A stretch of 64,000 nucleotides of DNA, from assembly GCA_027487775.1 (NCBI GenBank), contig JAIYCY010000014.1, positions 1 to 64,000 of the forward strand, given 5' to 3'. Of this stretch, positions 23,366 to 33,421 are shown piece by piece. The translations under genes were made by a program, and so were the position numbers. Source of the stretch: Planctomycetaceae bacterium. Its GTDB lineage: Bacteria > Planctomycetota > Phycisphaerae > Tepidisphaerales > Tepidisphaeraceae. Positions within the stretch are counted from its first letter, which is position 1; the number at the start of each line of letters is the position of its first letter. The notes under the pieces were generated by a model that was given only the letters and a program-made list of their open reading frames with translations, was not told where the DNA came from and ran no database searches.

Positions 23366-24643
23366 TCAGGCGGCATTCGTCTCGATCATGGGGGATGCGC
23401 CGTCCGAGGCGTTTCGGCTCATCGGTTCGAAGACGTCATGCAATTCCAGACCCGTCGCGTCCCGAAAGGCATCGCGACGGGTCTTGTTTTGCGCCGGCGA
23501 AAGGTTCGACAGCAATGCGACATCGACGGCCAGCCCTCGCGCTTCTTCCAAACGCATCACTGGCACGCCGTTCATCGTCCGCCCCACACGCGCTAGCCGA
23601 TCATCGGCGATTCCGACCACCGTCAGGCCCGCCTCGCGTGCGTTACGTACAAAACTCCCGACAGCCTTCCCCGCCTCCACGAGCAACACGCGCTTCGCAC
23701 CTTGCGCCCTCCATCGCCTCATGCCCTCAAGAATGTCCGGCTCGCGAGAGAACGCCGCAAACGCCTCCGCACCGATCGCACGACGCGAGGTCGTCACATC
23801 CGATGGGTCCGGGTTCATTCGACTTCTGACCCACCCGCGCCAGAATCCTTCGACGCATCCACGCAGAAACGCCCGTCGATGTCCCTGCTGTCTGGCGATC
23901 CACCAGTATCGCTTCATCCATTCGAGCGCGAATTGTTTGCGAACGTTCTTGGGAAACCTTCGACCGATCAACATCAGGTTGTTCCGCACGTCCAGCCGCG
24001 TCGTCCGCGCCGGTCTTCGCGCAGCAGACGTCTTCAAATGATGCACCCACAGATCCTCGAAACGCTTCACGTCCCATCCACCATCAAGTAGCCGAAGCGA
24101 GAGGTCATACTCCTCCGCCTGCATGAAGAAGTCCGCGGGGAGCATTCCGACTTGATCCAGCGCCCGCCTTCGCAATCCCGTTCCGCAACCGATGAAGACG
24201 TGCGGATAGGCACTTGCCTCCTCGCGTCCGTCGGGCAGCGTCACGCCAAAAACCGCCGCGCCGAGTTTTGGATTCTGTTCAAACTTTCCCAGCATTCGCC
24301 TCATCGCGCCGGGCATCGGATACGAGTCGTCATCGATCATCATCACGATCCGGCCGCGCGACCTCTCCATCGCGAGATTTCGCGACACGCCTCCGCCGTT
24401 ATGGTCGAGCGCGATCACGTTCACCGCGGGGAAATCACGTCGCAGCATCGCGCGGGTGCCGTCTGTGCTGGCGTTGTCCACCACCCACACATCGAACTCG
24501 CTGCGCGATAGTCCGCACGCCTCCACCTGGCGCAGCGTGCGCGACAACACCTCACAGCGGTTCATCGTCGAAAGCACAAAACTGACCGCCAATTCGCTCA
24601 TCCGGCCACGTCCTGATTCAAATTCATCCACCGCGGACTTCAT
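23366..24643 (-). CDS. GT2 glycosyltransferase with C-terminal Rossmann-like domain
   Basis: A 425-residue protein. The GT-A domain shows VDNASTDGTR near residue 53, the metal-binding acidic cluster MIDDDSYP near 97, and an acceptor-loop AEEYDLSLRLL near 157. After about residue 300 comes a second unit with KRVLLVEAGKAVGSFVRNAR and VVGIADDRLARVG, which looks like a PglD-N/CoA-binding-style Rossmann fold. The ATG shares one base with the stop of the upstream glycosyltransferase (TGATG), so they are coupled. The sugar and acceptor are unknown; neighbours suggest lipopolysaccharide or capsule assembly. Confidence 0.83.
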   Translation of the reverse strand: MKSAVDEFESGRGRMSELAVSFVLSTMNRCEVLSRTLRQVEACGLSRSEFDVWVVDNASTDGTRAMLRRDFPAVNVIALDHNGGGVSRNLAMERSRGRIVMMIDDDSYPMPGAMRRMLGKFEQNPKLGAAVFGVTLPDGREEASAYPHVFIGCGTGLRRRALDQVGMLPADFFMQAEEYDLSLRLLDGGWDVKRFEDLWVHHLKTSAARRPARTTRLDVRNNLMLIGRRFPKNVRKQFALEWMKRYWWIARQQGHRRAFLRGCVEGFWRGWVRSRMNPDPSDVTTSRRAIGAEAFAAFSREPDILEGMRRWRAQGAKRVLLVEAGKAVGSFVRNAREAGLTVVGIADDRLARVGRTMNGVPVMRLEEARGLAVDVALLSNLSPAQNKTRRDAFRDATGLELHDVFEPMSRNASDGASPMIETNAA

Positions 24644-25455
24644 CACGCTGCCCGCGTCTGACTCACGGCGCGCATCACCGGTCCGTGGCCCGGCAGCGTG
24701 CAGGGTCGATTCGCGTCAAAATCATTCACATCCGACTTCGCCGGCAGTTGCCACTTTTCAAACAGCCGTCGATTGTCGTTCGCCGCCCGCTCCGAATCCT
24801 CTGCCCGCCGATCATCGGCCACTTCATCATGGTCGATACAGCATCCCGGCGCGGGTAACACCAGCATCCCCGCGTCCCATGCCTTGAGCGAAAAGTCCGG
24901 GTCCGCGCCGCACATGTAGAATCGTTCGTCGAAGTAATCGAGCTTCTCAAACACGTCCCGCCGCGCGAACCCGAAGTTCGCATACCGCGTTCCACGCACA
25001 TGACAGACCTGATAATCGCGCTCATCGAGCCGGCACGTCCCCGCGACATTCTTCGATCCGCTCCATCGATGAAACAGCGCGAGCAACACACTCGGATTCA
25101 TCGGCCTGCTTTCGAGCAGACCGATCGCGCGGTCGTAGCATCCGTCCATCGGCCGCGCATCGTCGTTGATCCATGTTACAAAATCCCCGCGGCACGCCCG
25201 CAGCCCTTTGTTGGCCGCACGCACAAATCCCTCGCGTTTCTCTTCGCGAATCACCCGCAATCGTCCTCCCATCACCGACCGCGCAAGCTGCAGCACTTCG
25301 CTCGTCGCGTCGGTGCTCGCTCCATCCACCACCACCACCTCATAGTCGCAATGCGTGTGATGATGAATCGCCATCAAGCTCCCGAGCAAGAGCTCCGCCC
25401 GATTGCACGTCGGCAGCACGATCGACAAATCCAGCACGGGAGATTGCTCTGACAT
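24643..25455 (-). CDS. GT2 glycosyltransferase
   Basis: A 270-residue family 2 glycosyltransferase. Visible are DLSIVLPTCNRAELL at the N-terminus, VVDGASTDATSEVL near residue 44, the acidic WINDDARPMDG near 95 in the place of DxD, and the acceptor-site CGADPDFSLKAWDAG near 183. No membrane anchor is visible, so it should act at the cytoplasmic face. ATG 25455 is preferred (GAGG nine bases upstream); TTG 25461 is in frame. It is coupled to the next gene by TGATG and lies 109 bp after the hldE-like gene on the same strand. Confidence 0.85.
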   Translation of the reverse strand: MSEQSPVLDLSIVLPTCNRAELLLGSLMAIHHHTHCDYEVVVVDGASTDATSEVLQLARSVMGGRLRVIREEKREGFVRAANKGLRACRGDFVTWINDDARPMDGCYDRAIGLLESRPMNPSVLLALFHRWSGSKNVAGTCRLDERDYQVCHVRGTRYANFGFARRDVFEKLDYFDERFYMCGADPDFSLKAWDAGMLVLPAPGCCIDHDEVADDRRAEDSERAANDNRRLFEKWQLPAKSDVNDFDANRPCTLPGHGPVMRAVSQTRAA

Positions 25456-25569
25456 CTTCAATACCTCGGTAAGGACACAATCACATCATTCTCTGATCAC
25501 ACGCCTGCACGCACACCGCCTCGATCGACTTGGTCATGTCGATCTCGACTCGGTCATGCCGTTGGCGAC

Positions 25570-27129
25570 TCACACTGCAATCCGCAAATCCTGTCGCACG
25601 TTCGGCTGATCCAGGAGCCAGGGTTCCAGATCGCGAAGCGTGATCGGCACATTGCCCACACGGCTCACCTCGACCGCCGCCGCGTACGCGCCCAGGAGCG
25701 CCGCCGCTGCCAGCGATCCGCCGCTCGCGCGAACTGCCGTCGCGGTCGCGAGCAGCGCGTCGCCGCAGCCCAGGGGATCGATCCCGCGCTCACACATCGC
25801 GGGCACATACTCACTCACAAGTCGCCCGTCATCCCCCATCACCGCCGGTCGTTCGTATGCAATCAAACCCTGCCGTCCAAGCGTGATCATGGCCTCGCGC
25901 GATTCACATCGCCTCATCAACTCTGCAACCACCGCCCCAAGTCCGCTTGTCGTGTCCCCGATCGCGCCACGCGCCTCGCGCTCAGTCGGCGTGAGCAAAT
26001 CCGCACCCTTAAACTTAAGAAGCGACGCCTGCGCGCCCGAAACATCCGCCGCGATAAACTTCCCCGCCGCTCGCAACACCGGAAAGCTCGCCTCGATCAA
26101 CGCCTCACTCACACACCCATACCCAAAATCCGCGAAGATCACCGCGGCTGCGTCTCCGGTGGCTTCCAGCAGCGTTTCGACAAACTGTCTTTGCTGGCGC
26201 GAATCCATCGGCACAGGTGCGCCCTCTTCCACGCGCATCACCTTGCTTTCTTCGACGAGATAGCGTTCTTTCACCACCGTTGATCGCCGCGTCGACAGGC
26301 CGCGCAGTTCCACGCCCGCTTCCTTCAATCGATGCTCCGCCGCCGCGCTAAGATCATCTTCCGCCCACAAACTCACCAGCGTCGGCCGACACCCCAGCCC
26401 CGCCAGATGCCGCGCGATCACCCCTGCCCCGCCGTCGTATTCACTTCGCCGCACCGACCGCAAACTCATCACCGGCGCTTCACCTGCAATCCCCAGCGCT
26501 TCACAAAAATGATATCGATCGAGAATGTAATCCCCGACCACCACGACTTTCATTCCAGCAAAGCCGTCCACCATCGATGCCAGTCGCGCTGGCGAAAGCT
26601 CATGCCGCTCGATGAGCCGACGCAGCTTCTCGTCATCAAACCGCGCTGTCGTCTCCATCGCGTGAATCAGCGCCGTCGAGCTGTAAACGACCTCTCCGCC
26701 CGTAAACACCACACGCCCGCCCGCCGACTCGACCGCCGATCGCTCGCGCATGAAGCGCGGGTCGACCGACTTCTCATACTCCCGACCCTTTACAAACACA
26801 TCCGGCCGAAGCTGCTCGAGCAACTCCACCGCCGTCGGATGATCGTTCAGATAAACCGCATCCACACACTCGAGCGCCGCCAGCGATCGCGCCCGCAAAT
26901 CGTCCGGAATCAAAGGCCGATTCACGCCCTTGTTCACATGCGGATCCGCGCTCACGGAAACGATCAACATGTCTCCCAGCGATCGCGCATATTCCAGATG
27001 GTGAATGTGCCCCGGATGCACGATGTCAAAACACCCATGACAATGCACCACGCTCCGCCCGCGTCGCTGAGCCTCCGCCCGCAACTCCAGCAACTGCTCC
27101 AGCGATACCACTTTTCGATGAACCGACAT
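25570..27129 (-). CDS. hldE: Bifunctional heptose kinase/adenylyltransferase (HldE-like) with swapped domains
   Basis: A 519-residue protein that should make ADP-heptose from heptose 7-phosphate for the lipopolysaccharide core. Residues about 1-140 are the nucleotidyltransferase: HGCFDIVHPGHIHHLEYAR with the HxGH motif. Residues about 170-510 are a PfkB/ribokinase-type kinase with VGDYILDRY, the GGAGVIARHLA region and DPLGCGDALLATA holding the catalytic Asp near 457. In the well-known E. coli HldE the kinase is N-terminal and the transferase C-terminal, so the order here is reversed. AGGAG five bases before ATG 27129 fixes the start. The GT2 genes downstream fit a surface-glycan role. Confidence 0.85.
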   Translation of the reverse strand: MSVHRKVVSLEQLLELRAEAQRRGRSVVHCHGCFDIVHPGHIHHLEYARSLGDMLIVSVSADPHVNKGVNRPLIPDDLRARSLAALECVDAVYLNDHPTAVELLEQLRPDVFVKGREYEKSVDPRFMRERSAVESAGGRVVFTGGEVVYSSTALIHAMETTARFDDEKLRRLIERHELSPARLASMVDGFAGMKVVVVGDYILDRYHFCEALGIAGEAPVMSLRSVRRSEYDGGAGVIARHLAGLGCRPTLVSLWAEDDLSAAAEHRLKEAGVELRGLSTRRSTVVKERYLVEESKVMRVEEGAPVPMDSRQQRQFVETLLEATGDAAAVIFADFGYGCVSEALIEASFPVLRAAGKFIAADVSGAQASLLKFKGADLLTPTEREARGAIGDTTSGLGAVVAELMRRCESREAMITLGRQGLIAYERPAVMGDDGRLVSEYVPAMCERGIDPLGCGDALLATATAVRASGGSLAAAALLGAYAAAVEVSRVGNVPITLRDLEPWLLDQPNVRQDLRIAV

Positions 27130-27271
27130 CCGGACTCCTGGCGCAAAAACACCGTTCGTCCGTGTCATCGACCCGATCAAACCAAAATCTTGAGATTTAT
27201 GGGACGCGATCCGCCCGAATGCCTCGGCTCGAAATCGCCTTCCTGCCTGCATCCGAATAGAATCCGAACGC

Positions 27272-29326
27272 GTGTCGATGGTGGATGACATTCTCTCGCC
27301 CGGCGGGGCGGTCGCGCGGCGGCTTGGGGATCGGTTCGAGGCCCGGCCCGAGCAGATCGCGATGGCGCACGCCGTCCATAAGGCGATGCTCGCCCCGCAT
27401 CACCTGCTCGCCGAGGCGGGCACGGGCGTCGGAAAGTCGTTTGCCTATCTCGTCCCTGCCATCGAGTTGGCCACGCGTCACAAAAAGCGTGTCGTCATCT
27501 CGACCCACACCATCAATCTGCAGGAGCAGCTTTTCGAGAAGGACATTCCGCTCCTGGCCAGCGTGTGGCCTGATGAGTTCAGTGCGGTGCTGGTGAAGGG
27601 TCGGAACAATTATCTGTGCAAGCGTCGGCTCCAGAACGCGTCGGCGGGTCGCATGCAGCTTTTTGATGAGGACCGACAGATCGAATCGCTCGCCCTGGTC
27701 GAGGCGTGGGCGGATTCGACGACTGACGGCTCGCTGGCGACGCTGCCGCAGTTGCCGAGGCCCGGGGTGTGGGAGGAAGTTCGGGCCGAGCACGGCAATT
27801 GCATGGGCAAGCGGTGCGAGCACTACAACGCCTGCTTCTGGCAGGCCGCCAAGCGTCGCATGAACAGCGGCAACATTTTGATTGTGAATCACGCGCTCTT
27901 TTTCTCAGATCTCGCACTTCGCAGCGCGGGCGTGCAATATCTGCCCAAGTACGATGCGGTCATCTTCGACGAGGCCCACACGATCGAGGACGTTGCGAGT
28001 CAGCACTTTGCGATCAAGTTGAGTGAGTCGAGCCTGCGCTATCAACTTCGTCAGCTCTTTGATCCACGTCGAAGCCGCGGGCTTCTTTCCACGCATGGGA
28101 CCGCCGCGTCGGATGCCGCTAGCGCCGTCCTCGAAGCCAGTTCCGAGGCCGAGGTTTTTTTTCACGACTGCGCCCGTTGGCAGGAGAAGAAGGGCCGCGG
28201 CAACGGTCGAATCCACGAGCCGAACATTGTCGAGTCGGATCTGGCCCCACGACTGGCCGACTGTGCAAAACTCATCAAGGCGCTTCTAAAGAACATTGAA
28301 AAGCCTGATCAGCAGATGGAGCTGTCGAGCAAGGCGGATCGACTCATGCAGACCGCGCAGACGGTCGATGTGCTGGTCGGTCAGCAGATGCCGGATGCGG
28401 TGTATTGGATGGAGCTTTCGCGAAGATCGCCGCAGCGTGTGACATTGTCGGCGGCGCCTGTGGATGTCAGCGCGGGCCTTCGGCGACATCTGTTTGAGCC
28501 GATTCGCTCGGTGATCCTCACCAGCGCCACGCTCTGCACACGACAGTCGTCGTCTTCCGTGGTCGCCTCGACCACCGAATCAACGACCGGCGCGCAGATT
28601 CCGCAAGCCAAGCCGCTCGCAAGTGTTGCCATCGAAGGCGACGGCGGATTTGGTTTTGTTGCCCGCCGGCTTGGTGTGGATGAGGCGATGACGATTCAGG
28701 TCGGCTCGCCGTTCGATTACGCCGAGCAGGCGACGCTCTATCTCGAGACCAACCTCCCTGATCCGAACGAAGCTCGCCGGTTCGTGCCCGCCGCTTGTGA
28801 GCGTATTGAGGCCTACCTTCGCAAAACCGACGGCGGGGCGTTCGTCCTCTTCACGTCTTTCTCGATGCTGAGGCAAGTCGCCGAGTCGCTTCGACCGATG
28901 CTTGAGCACCTAGGCATGCGAGTGCTCGTTCAAGGGGAGTCTGCTTCGCCGAGGCAATTGCTGGATGAGTTTCGCAGGCACGATCGAGCGGTTTTGTTTG
29001 GCACATCGAGTTTCTGGCAGGGCGTGGACGTGCAGGGGGATCGCCTTCGGAATGTGATCATCGTCAAACTTCCGTTCAGCGTTCCTGATGAGCCGATCAC
29101 CGAGGCGCGTCTTGAGCACGTGCAAAAGATGGGCGGAAATCCGTTCATGCAGCTCAGTTTGCCCGAGGCGATCATCCGTTTCCGGCAGGGCTTCGGGCGG
29201 TTGATTCGATCGCGTGCGGATCGCGGGATCGTGGTCGTGCTCGATTCACGAGTGAAAACAAAGCGGTATGGGCGTATGTTTCTCGAAGCGTTGCCCGCCG
29301 TCCGGGTGGTTGAAGTCACGGAATGA
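27272..29326 (+). CDS. dinG: DinG/XPD-family ATP-dependent DNA helicase
   Basis: Superfamily 2 helicase of 684 residues. Walker A is AEAGTGVGKSF near residues 47-57; the DEAH box is VIFDEAHTIED near 230-240; four Cys for an iron-sulfur cluster lie in LCKRRL and NCMGKRCEHYNACFW (about 115 and 176-189); the C-terminal half has FTSFSMLR, LFGTSSFWQGVDVQGD and RQGFGRLIRS. DinG-type proteins unwind R-loops and damaged DNA. A possible -10 TAGAAT at 27258-27263 lies eight bases before the GTG start, so the message may be leaderless; ATG 27278 is the alternative. It is divergent from hldE. Confidence 0.92.
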   Translation: MSMVDDILSPGGAVARRLGDRFEARPEQIAMAHAVHKAMLAPHHLLAEAGTGVGKSFAYLVPAIELATRHKKRVVISTHTINLQEQLFEKDIPLLASVWPDEFSAVLVKGRNNYLCKRRLQNASAGRMQLFDEDRQIESLALVEAWADSTTDGSLATLPQLPRPGVWEEVRAEHGNCMGKRCEHYNACFWQAAKRRMNSGNILIVNHALFFSDLALRSAGVQYLPKYDAVIFDEAHTIEDVASQHFAIKLSESSLRYQLRQLFDPRRSRGLLSTHGTAASDAASAVLEASSEAEVFFHDCARWQEKKGRGNGRIHEPNIVESDLAPRLADCAKLIKALLKNIEKPDQQMELSSKADRLMQTAQTVDVLVGQQMPDAVYWMELSRRSPQRVTLSAAPVDVSAGLRRHLFEPIRSVILTSATLCTRQSSSSVVASTTESTTGAQIPQAKPLASVAIEGDGGFGFVARRLGVDEAMTIQVGSPFDYAEQATLYLETNLPDPNEARRFVPAACERIEAYLRKTDGGAFVLFTSFSMLRQVAESLRPMLEHLGMRVLVQGESASPRQLLDEFRRHDRAVLFGTSSFWQGVDVQGDRLRNVIIVKLPFSVPDEPITEARLEHVQKMGGNPFMQLSLPEAIIRFRQGFGRLIRSRADRGIVVVLDSRVKTKRYGRMFLEALPAVRVVEVTE

Positions 29327-29390
29327 ATTGGCAGCGAAGCTGGATCGCACCGAGTCTGCTGAAATCAGTCGAGAGGAGACGGTAGAAAAG

Positions 29391-30389
29391 ATGTTCGGAA
29401 GCAAGCGAGGCTGGTTGATCGCGGGGGCGGTTCTTGTTGTGGAGATCGGGGTTCTTGCGTGGTTGTTCACACTTGATGGGACCAGTGGACAGACGGTGTT
29501 GGTGTCGGAGAAGAATCTTGGAGTGATCGCATTACCGACCGACGCGCGTTCGCTCGTGCCGAACGGAACGAGCGGAGACGCCGGAGCGCGTTATCGAGAG
29601 ATCATTGAAGACTATGTCCGGAACGAATTCGACTATGCGCGCTTCGACCGTTCCGGCACGATCGCCGAGGCTGATCGGATTGCGGGGATCGGGCTGTTGC
29701 TTGAGGCCCGCGGCGAGCGATTCAAGTCAGCCTTCGAGCCGGAATTGCGATCACAGATCGTCAGCTATGACGCACGAAAGCCGGCGCTTCAGGCGATGCG
29801 AGCGGCGGCGAGTGCGGCGAGTCGTGTTGCGACATTGCAGTTGAAAGAGGGCGACTTCGCGCCAGCGCTGGAGCATTATGAAGCGATCTTTGCGATGGGA
29901 ATCGCGATGTTTGAAGAGCGACTCACGAGCGAGCAGATGCTGCTGGGGATCGAGATGATGGGCCTCGGCGCGGCCGGCATGCGTGCGGTTGCCGATCGGT
30001 CGGGAGAATCGTCGCGTGTTGTCGAGATCGAGAAGTTTCAGGAAGACTTTGGTGCGTACGTGAAGGATCACATTCGTCCGTTGCAGAAGGCTTTGCTGAC
30101 CATTGACTCGAACTTGCTTGCACAGCACGCGGGCGATCGGTTTGCTTTTGCCAGTCGTTCGACGGAGCGTGTCTGGCGTGTGACGGCGGTGCAGGGACTG
30201 GGGCTTATGCGTGAAGACGTGGGCGTGGGTGGTGCGCGTCGGACTGCCGACCTCAAAGGTGCCGCGCGTCTGTTGAAGACGCTGGCAGAATCGGACCCAG
30301 ACCCGATCGTACAACACGCCGCCCGCGTTGCCGTGAATCTCACCACCGACGAAGCACGCATGGCGATCCGAGCCGTTGCGGCCCAGTAG
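29391..30389 (+). CDS. Hypothetical membrane-anchored protein
   Basis: A 332-residue protein with one N-terminal transmembrane helix (WLIAGAVLVVEIGVLAWLF, about residues 7-25) and a long helical, soluble C-terminal domain, probably outside the membrane. It contains Ala- and Glu-rich helices of a TPR-like spacing (FAPALEHYEAIFAMG), but no named family is recognised. GGAG stands 12 bases before the ATG. It follows the helicase gene by 64 bp on the same strand; the frame also runs back into the helicase gene but without a better start. Confidence 0.65.
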   Translation: MFGSKRGWLIAGAVLVVEIGVLAWLFTLDGTSGQTVLVSEKNLGVIALPTDARSLVPNGTSGDAGARYREIIEDYVRNEFDYARFDRSGTIAEADRIAGIGLLLEARGERFKSAFEPELRSQIVSYDARKPALQAMRAAASAASRVATLQLKEGDFAPALEHYEAIFAMGIAMFEERLTSEQMLLGIEMMGLGAAGMRAVADRSGESSRVVEIEKFQEDFGAYVKDHIRPLQKALLTIDSNLLAQHAGDRFAFASRSTERVWRVTAVQGLGLMREDVGVGGARRTADLKGAARLLKTLAESDPDPIVQHAARVAVNLTTDEARMAIRAVAAQ

Positions 30390-30487
30390 TCGTGAACGAT
30401 CCGCCCTGCGCGAATCGTTTCTGTCGAACGTGTTGGCGTTCGATCGAAGAAGCTGTGCGTTTGCAGCAAATCAGCTTTGACTCGGGA

Positions 30488-31927
30488 TCATCGGCCCGCG
30501 GGCATGGGTTCGCCCAGTGGGCCGCTCGCCGGTCGGAGGGGTTCTTCGTCTTCCATGTCATCGCCTTCAAGTTCGCCGTATTCCCCGTTGAGGTCGTCGG
30601 GCGTATCGCCGTAGTAGGTCGAGTCATACGCCTGCTCAGCGGACATCAGTTCGCGGTGTTCGTCTTCGAACAGGGCGGCCAATCGACCGATGATAACCGC
30701 ATGGACCATGGTTAAGTGTGAGAAGAAGAACGATCCCTGTTTGAACGACAGCACGACTTCGAACAGGAAGATCGCACATGCAGTCGCCAGGACTCCGCGC
30801 ATCTCGCTGTCATTTTTCACAAACGGCCAGCTTCGACGGGCGGCGGTATATGCCATGATCGGAATCAGCCACAGCAGCGTGAATCCGACGAGCCCAAGCT
30901 CACCCAAAACCTCCGCCATCACCAGGTGCGGATAGAACCAAAGTCCCTCGATGTAATTGCTCGCCCGCGCACCAAGCCCGAAAATCCATGCGATCGGTCC
31001 GCCATCAAACCATCGTTCAATCAGGATGAGACTTGTGTTCAGACGACCTTCCGTCCAGGCGGTCCAGAACGCGTCGCGTTGCCAGCGATCCTCCTGCCAA
31101 TCGGTCGATGCAATCAATGTGTCATACAGCACAGACGACAAGCCAAGGATCAACATCAGCGCGATGCCCAGGCCCAGGAACTGACCCATATTCTTGATGC
31201 GACGGCTCATCGGCAAAAATGCCAGTGCCGCGATCAGCATCGCAACCACCTGACCGCGCGATCCGCTCATCAAACCGATCGCCAAGCCGCCTGCCACCAA
31301 TCCCCATCGCACGATCTGAAAGAACTTGCTCGCACCCGAGAAGTGCAACAGCAGGGCCGCCAACATCACATATCCGCCGTAGGTTGCGACGGCCAGCGGA
31401 TTACCACCCTCGCCCGCTCGGATGCTTCCCTGACCTGCACCTGCTTCCACAAACTTCACTGCCCGACCACTCCAGTCGGCGAAAATCGTGAAGATCGGAA
31501 CCAGCACCAACCCCGAAATCAGCAGGGCTTGATAGCTCGCCCGCAAATCTCGCCAACTCGCCATCAGAAATGCAGGCGCGAAGAAGAAGACCACCCAGTA
31601 CGGCCCATAGTCAACCACCAGGACATTGAACGTCATGTCCGGATTCATGGTCCAGAAGAACGACATGCACCAGAACACGAACAACGCCGTCGCCACCAGA
31701 TACACCTTCGGCGTCAAATCCAATCGAAGCGATCCCGACATGAATCGTGACAAAATCCCCATGCCAACAAACAGTGCGATCGCGACGTTACCCACCCACG
31801 GATATGTCGTGAAGATCGCATGCTGCGACTGCAGCCATTGCTCCACTGCAAAGCCCGCGAGCAATAGACCAAACGCAACGCCGGGACGTTTAAACGTCCA
31901 TAACGCCAACACTGCGCTCACCAACAT
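30488..31927 (-). CDS. O-antigen ligase-like polytopic membrane protein
   Basis: A 479-residue protein with about 11-12 transmembrane segments and a large exported loop containing WQEDRWQRDAFWTAWTEGRLNTS-type sequence (about residues 270-320), followed by HLVMAEVLGELGLVGFTLL, a region typical of Wzy/WaaL-type enzymes. These join polysaccharide repeats or attach O-antigen to lipid A core. The last 50 residues are a very acidic tail. ATG 31927 is used; the frame is open further upstream without ATG, and a GGAGG lies 25 bases before the ATG, so a non-AUG start closer to it is conceivable. It may work with the upstream GT2 and HldE genes. Confidence 0.78.
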   Translation of the reverse strand: MLVSAVLALWTFKRPGVAFGLLLAGFAVEQWLQSQHAIFTTYPWVGNVAIALFVGMGILSRFMSGSLRLDLTPKVYLVATALFVFWCMSFFWTMNPDMTFNVLVVDYGPYWVVFFFAPAFLMASWRDLRASYQALLISGLVLVPIFTIFADWSGRAVKFVEAGAGQGSIRAGEGGNPLAVATYGGYVMLAALLLHFSGASKFFQIVRWGLVAGGLAIGLMSGSRGQVVAMLIAALAFLPMSRRIKNMGQFLGLGIALMLILGLSSVLYDTLIASTDWQEDRWQRDAFWTAWTEGRLNTSLILIERWFDGGPIAWIFGLGARASNYIEGLWFYPHLVMAEVLGELGLVGFTLLWLIPIMAYTAARRSWPFVKNDSEMRGVLATACAIFLFEVVLSFKQGSFFFSHLTMVHAVIIGRLAALFEDEHRELMSAEQAYDSTYYGDTPDDLNGEYGELEGDDMEDEEPLRPASGPLGEPMPAGR

Positions 31928-32176
31928 CAGCAAAACAAGAAACGAGATATAGCCTCCCGATGCCAGACAAGTTCTTTACTCTACCCGCGGTCCACCTCGC
32001 TCGCCAACGTTTTTTCTCCTCACACACCCCTCATCCCGCACCCAGCTACGCCCCATAATCCTTTTCCAATCCTTAACTTTCACTCCTTTCACGGTTGCCC
32101 ACAGTCTGCCTGTCCAGGGCTTGGCTCGACCTCGCCCTACAACCCGACTCCGAACTCGCTACACTTCAACCCGCCC

Positions 32177-33175
32177 ATGGACAGTCCCACCCCGGCCCTT
32201 CCCGACCACAACCAGACCGGCGTTGATTACCTCGCGCCCTGGCCTCGGCCTCCCGTTCGCGGAACCACCATCGACGGACACGTCCACCTCGTCGCGGCGC
32301 GTCACGCCGACCTCTTCTTCGCAGCCGCCGACCACTTCGGTTTCGACCAGATCGTCTCCCAAACGCCCCTCGAGGAAGCCATCCCGCTTCTTCGACGTCA
32401 CGGCCATCGCATTCACCTTGTCGCCATTCCCAACTGGCAAAAGCTCGCCTCCCCCAACCGGCTCGACGACTGGATCCGCCGGCTGGACGCCTTTCATCAC
32501 CTCGGCGCGAAAATGGCCAAGCTCCATCTCGCCCCCGGCACGCTCCATCGCACCGGGCTCTCCATCGATTCGCCCGACGTCGCCCGCATCCTCTCGGAGA
32601 TCCGCGCTCGCAACATGATCATCATGACGCACGTCGGAGACCCCGAGATCTGGTATCAGGGCAAATACGCCGCCGACCCCACATTCGGCACCCGCACCGC
32701 CCACTATCAGCAATGGAACCACCTCCTCCAACAACACCGTGACTGGCCCTGGCTCGGCGCCCATCTCGGAGGCTGGCCCGAAAATCCCGACTACATCCAC
32801 AACCTCCTCACCCAGTTCCCAAACCTCTACCTCGACCTCTCCGCAACGCGCTGGATGGTCCGCGAAATCTCTTCGCGACGGGACGCCATCCGAAACCTCA
32901 TCCTCGCCCACCCCGATCGCATCATCTGGGGTTCCGATCAAGTCTCAGGCGATACACGCGACTTCCATTTCTACGCCTCACGCCTCTATTGCCATCGAAA
33001 ACTCTTCGAATCCGCCCACTCAGGCCCCTCCCCCATCCGCGACCCCGACGTCTCACCCGGAACCCCCACACTCAACGGCCTCGCACTCCCGACCCACATC
33101 CTCCAAAAGATCTATCGCGACAACACCCTCAAACTCCTCGCCTCCACCACCCACCGCGCTTCGAGTCCGAGCTAA
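32177..33175 (+). CDS. Amidohydrolase-2 family metal-dependent hydrolase
   Basis: A 332-residue TIM-barrel hydrolase without signal peptide. Metal-binding motif TIDGHVHL lies near residues 31-38, then KLHLAPG near 115, IIMTHVGDPE near 150, WLGAHLGGWPEN near 192, and IIWGSDQVSG near 252. Family members act as decarboxylases, lactonases or hydrolases of small cyclic compounds; the substrate is unknown. The 243 bp upstream carry no gene, only pyrimidine-rich sequence. Codon third positions are strongly C-biased, unlike the G-rich neighbours at 27.3-30.4 kb. Confidence 0.82.
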   Translation: MDSPTPALPDHNQTGVDYLAPWPRPPVRGTTIDGHVHLVAARHADLFFAAADHFGFDQIVSQTPLEEAIPLLRRHGHRIHLVAIPNWQKLASPNRLDDWIRRLDAFHHLGAKMAKLHLAPGTLHRTGLSIDSPDVARILSEIRARNMIIMTHVGDPEIWYQGKYAADPTFGTRTAHYQQWNHLLQQHRDWPWLGAHLGGWPENPDYIHNLLTQFPNLYLDLSATRWMVREISSRRDAIRNLILAHPDRIIWGSDQVSGDTRDFHFYASRLYCHRKLFESAHSGPSPIRDPDVSPGTPTLNGLALPTHILQKIYRDNTLKLLASTTHRASSPS

Positions 33176-33421
33176 GCCCTGCCTCCCGACTTTCCCACCG
33201 ATAATCCATCGGCCCCCACACCTGATAGCCCCATCTTGCCCGCCCGCTTCATTCCCGTTCTCGCTTCGACTTTCTCCCGCTCGCGCCCGGTTTTCGTCCA
33301 CTCGCGTTCACGTTCCTCACGCCCGCGCACACCCTTTTTCCGCTCCCCAACCAAAGTCGTAACCCCTTTTGCTCGATGACATTCACAGCAGGCTTACACC
33401 GCCCGCAGGAGCATCGCGCGC

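Noticed and set aside
30392..30715. Plus-strand frame starting with a C-x4-C-x2-C pattern that looks like a small zinc finger
   Set aside because: Most of it overlaps the O-antigen-ligase-like gene on the other strand, only three Cys are present and there is no ribosome-binding site.
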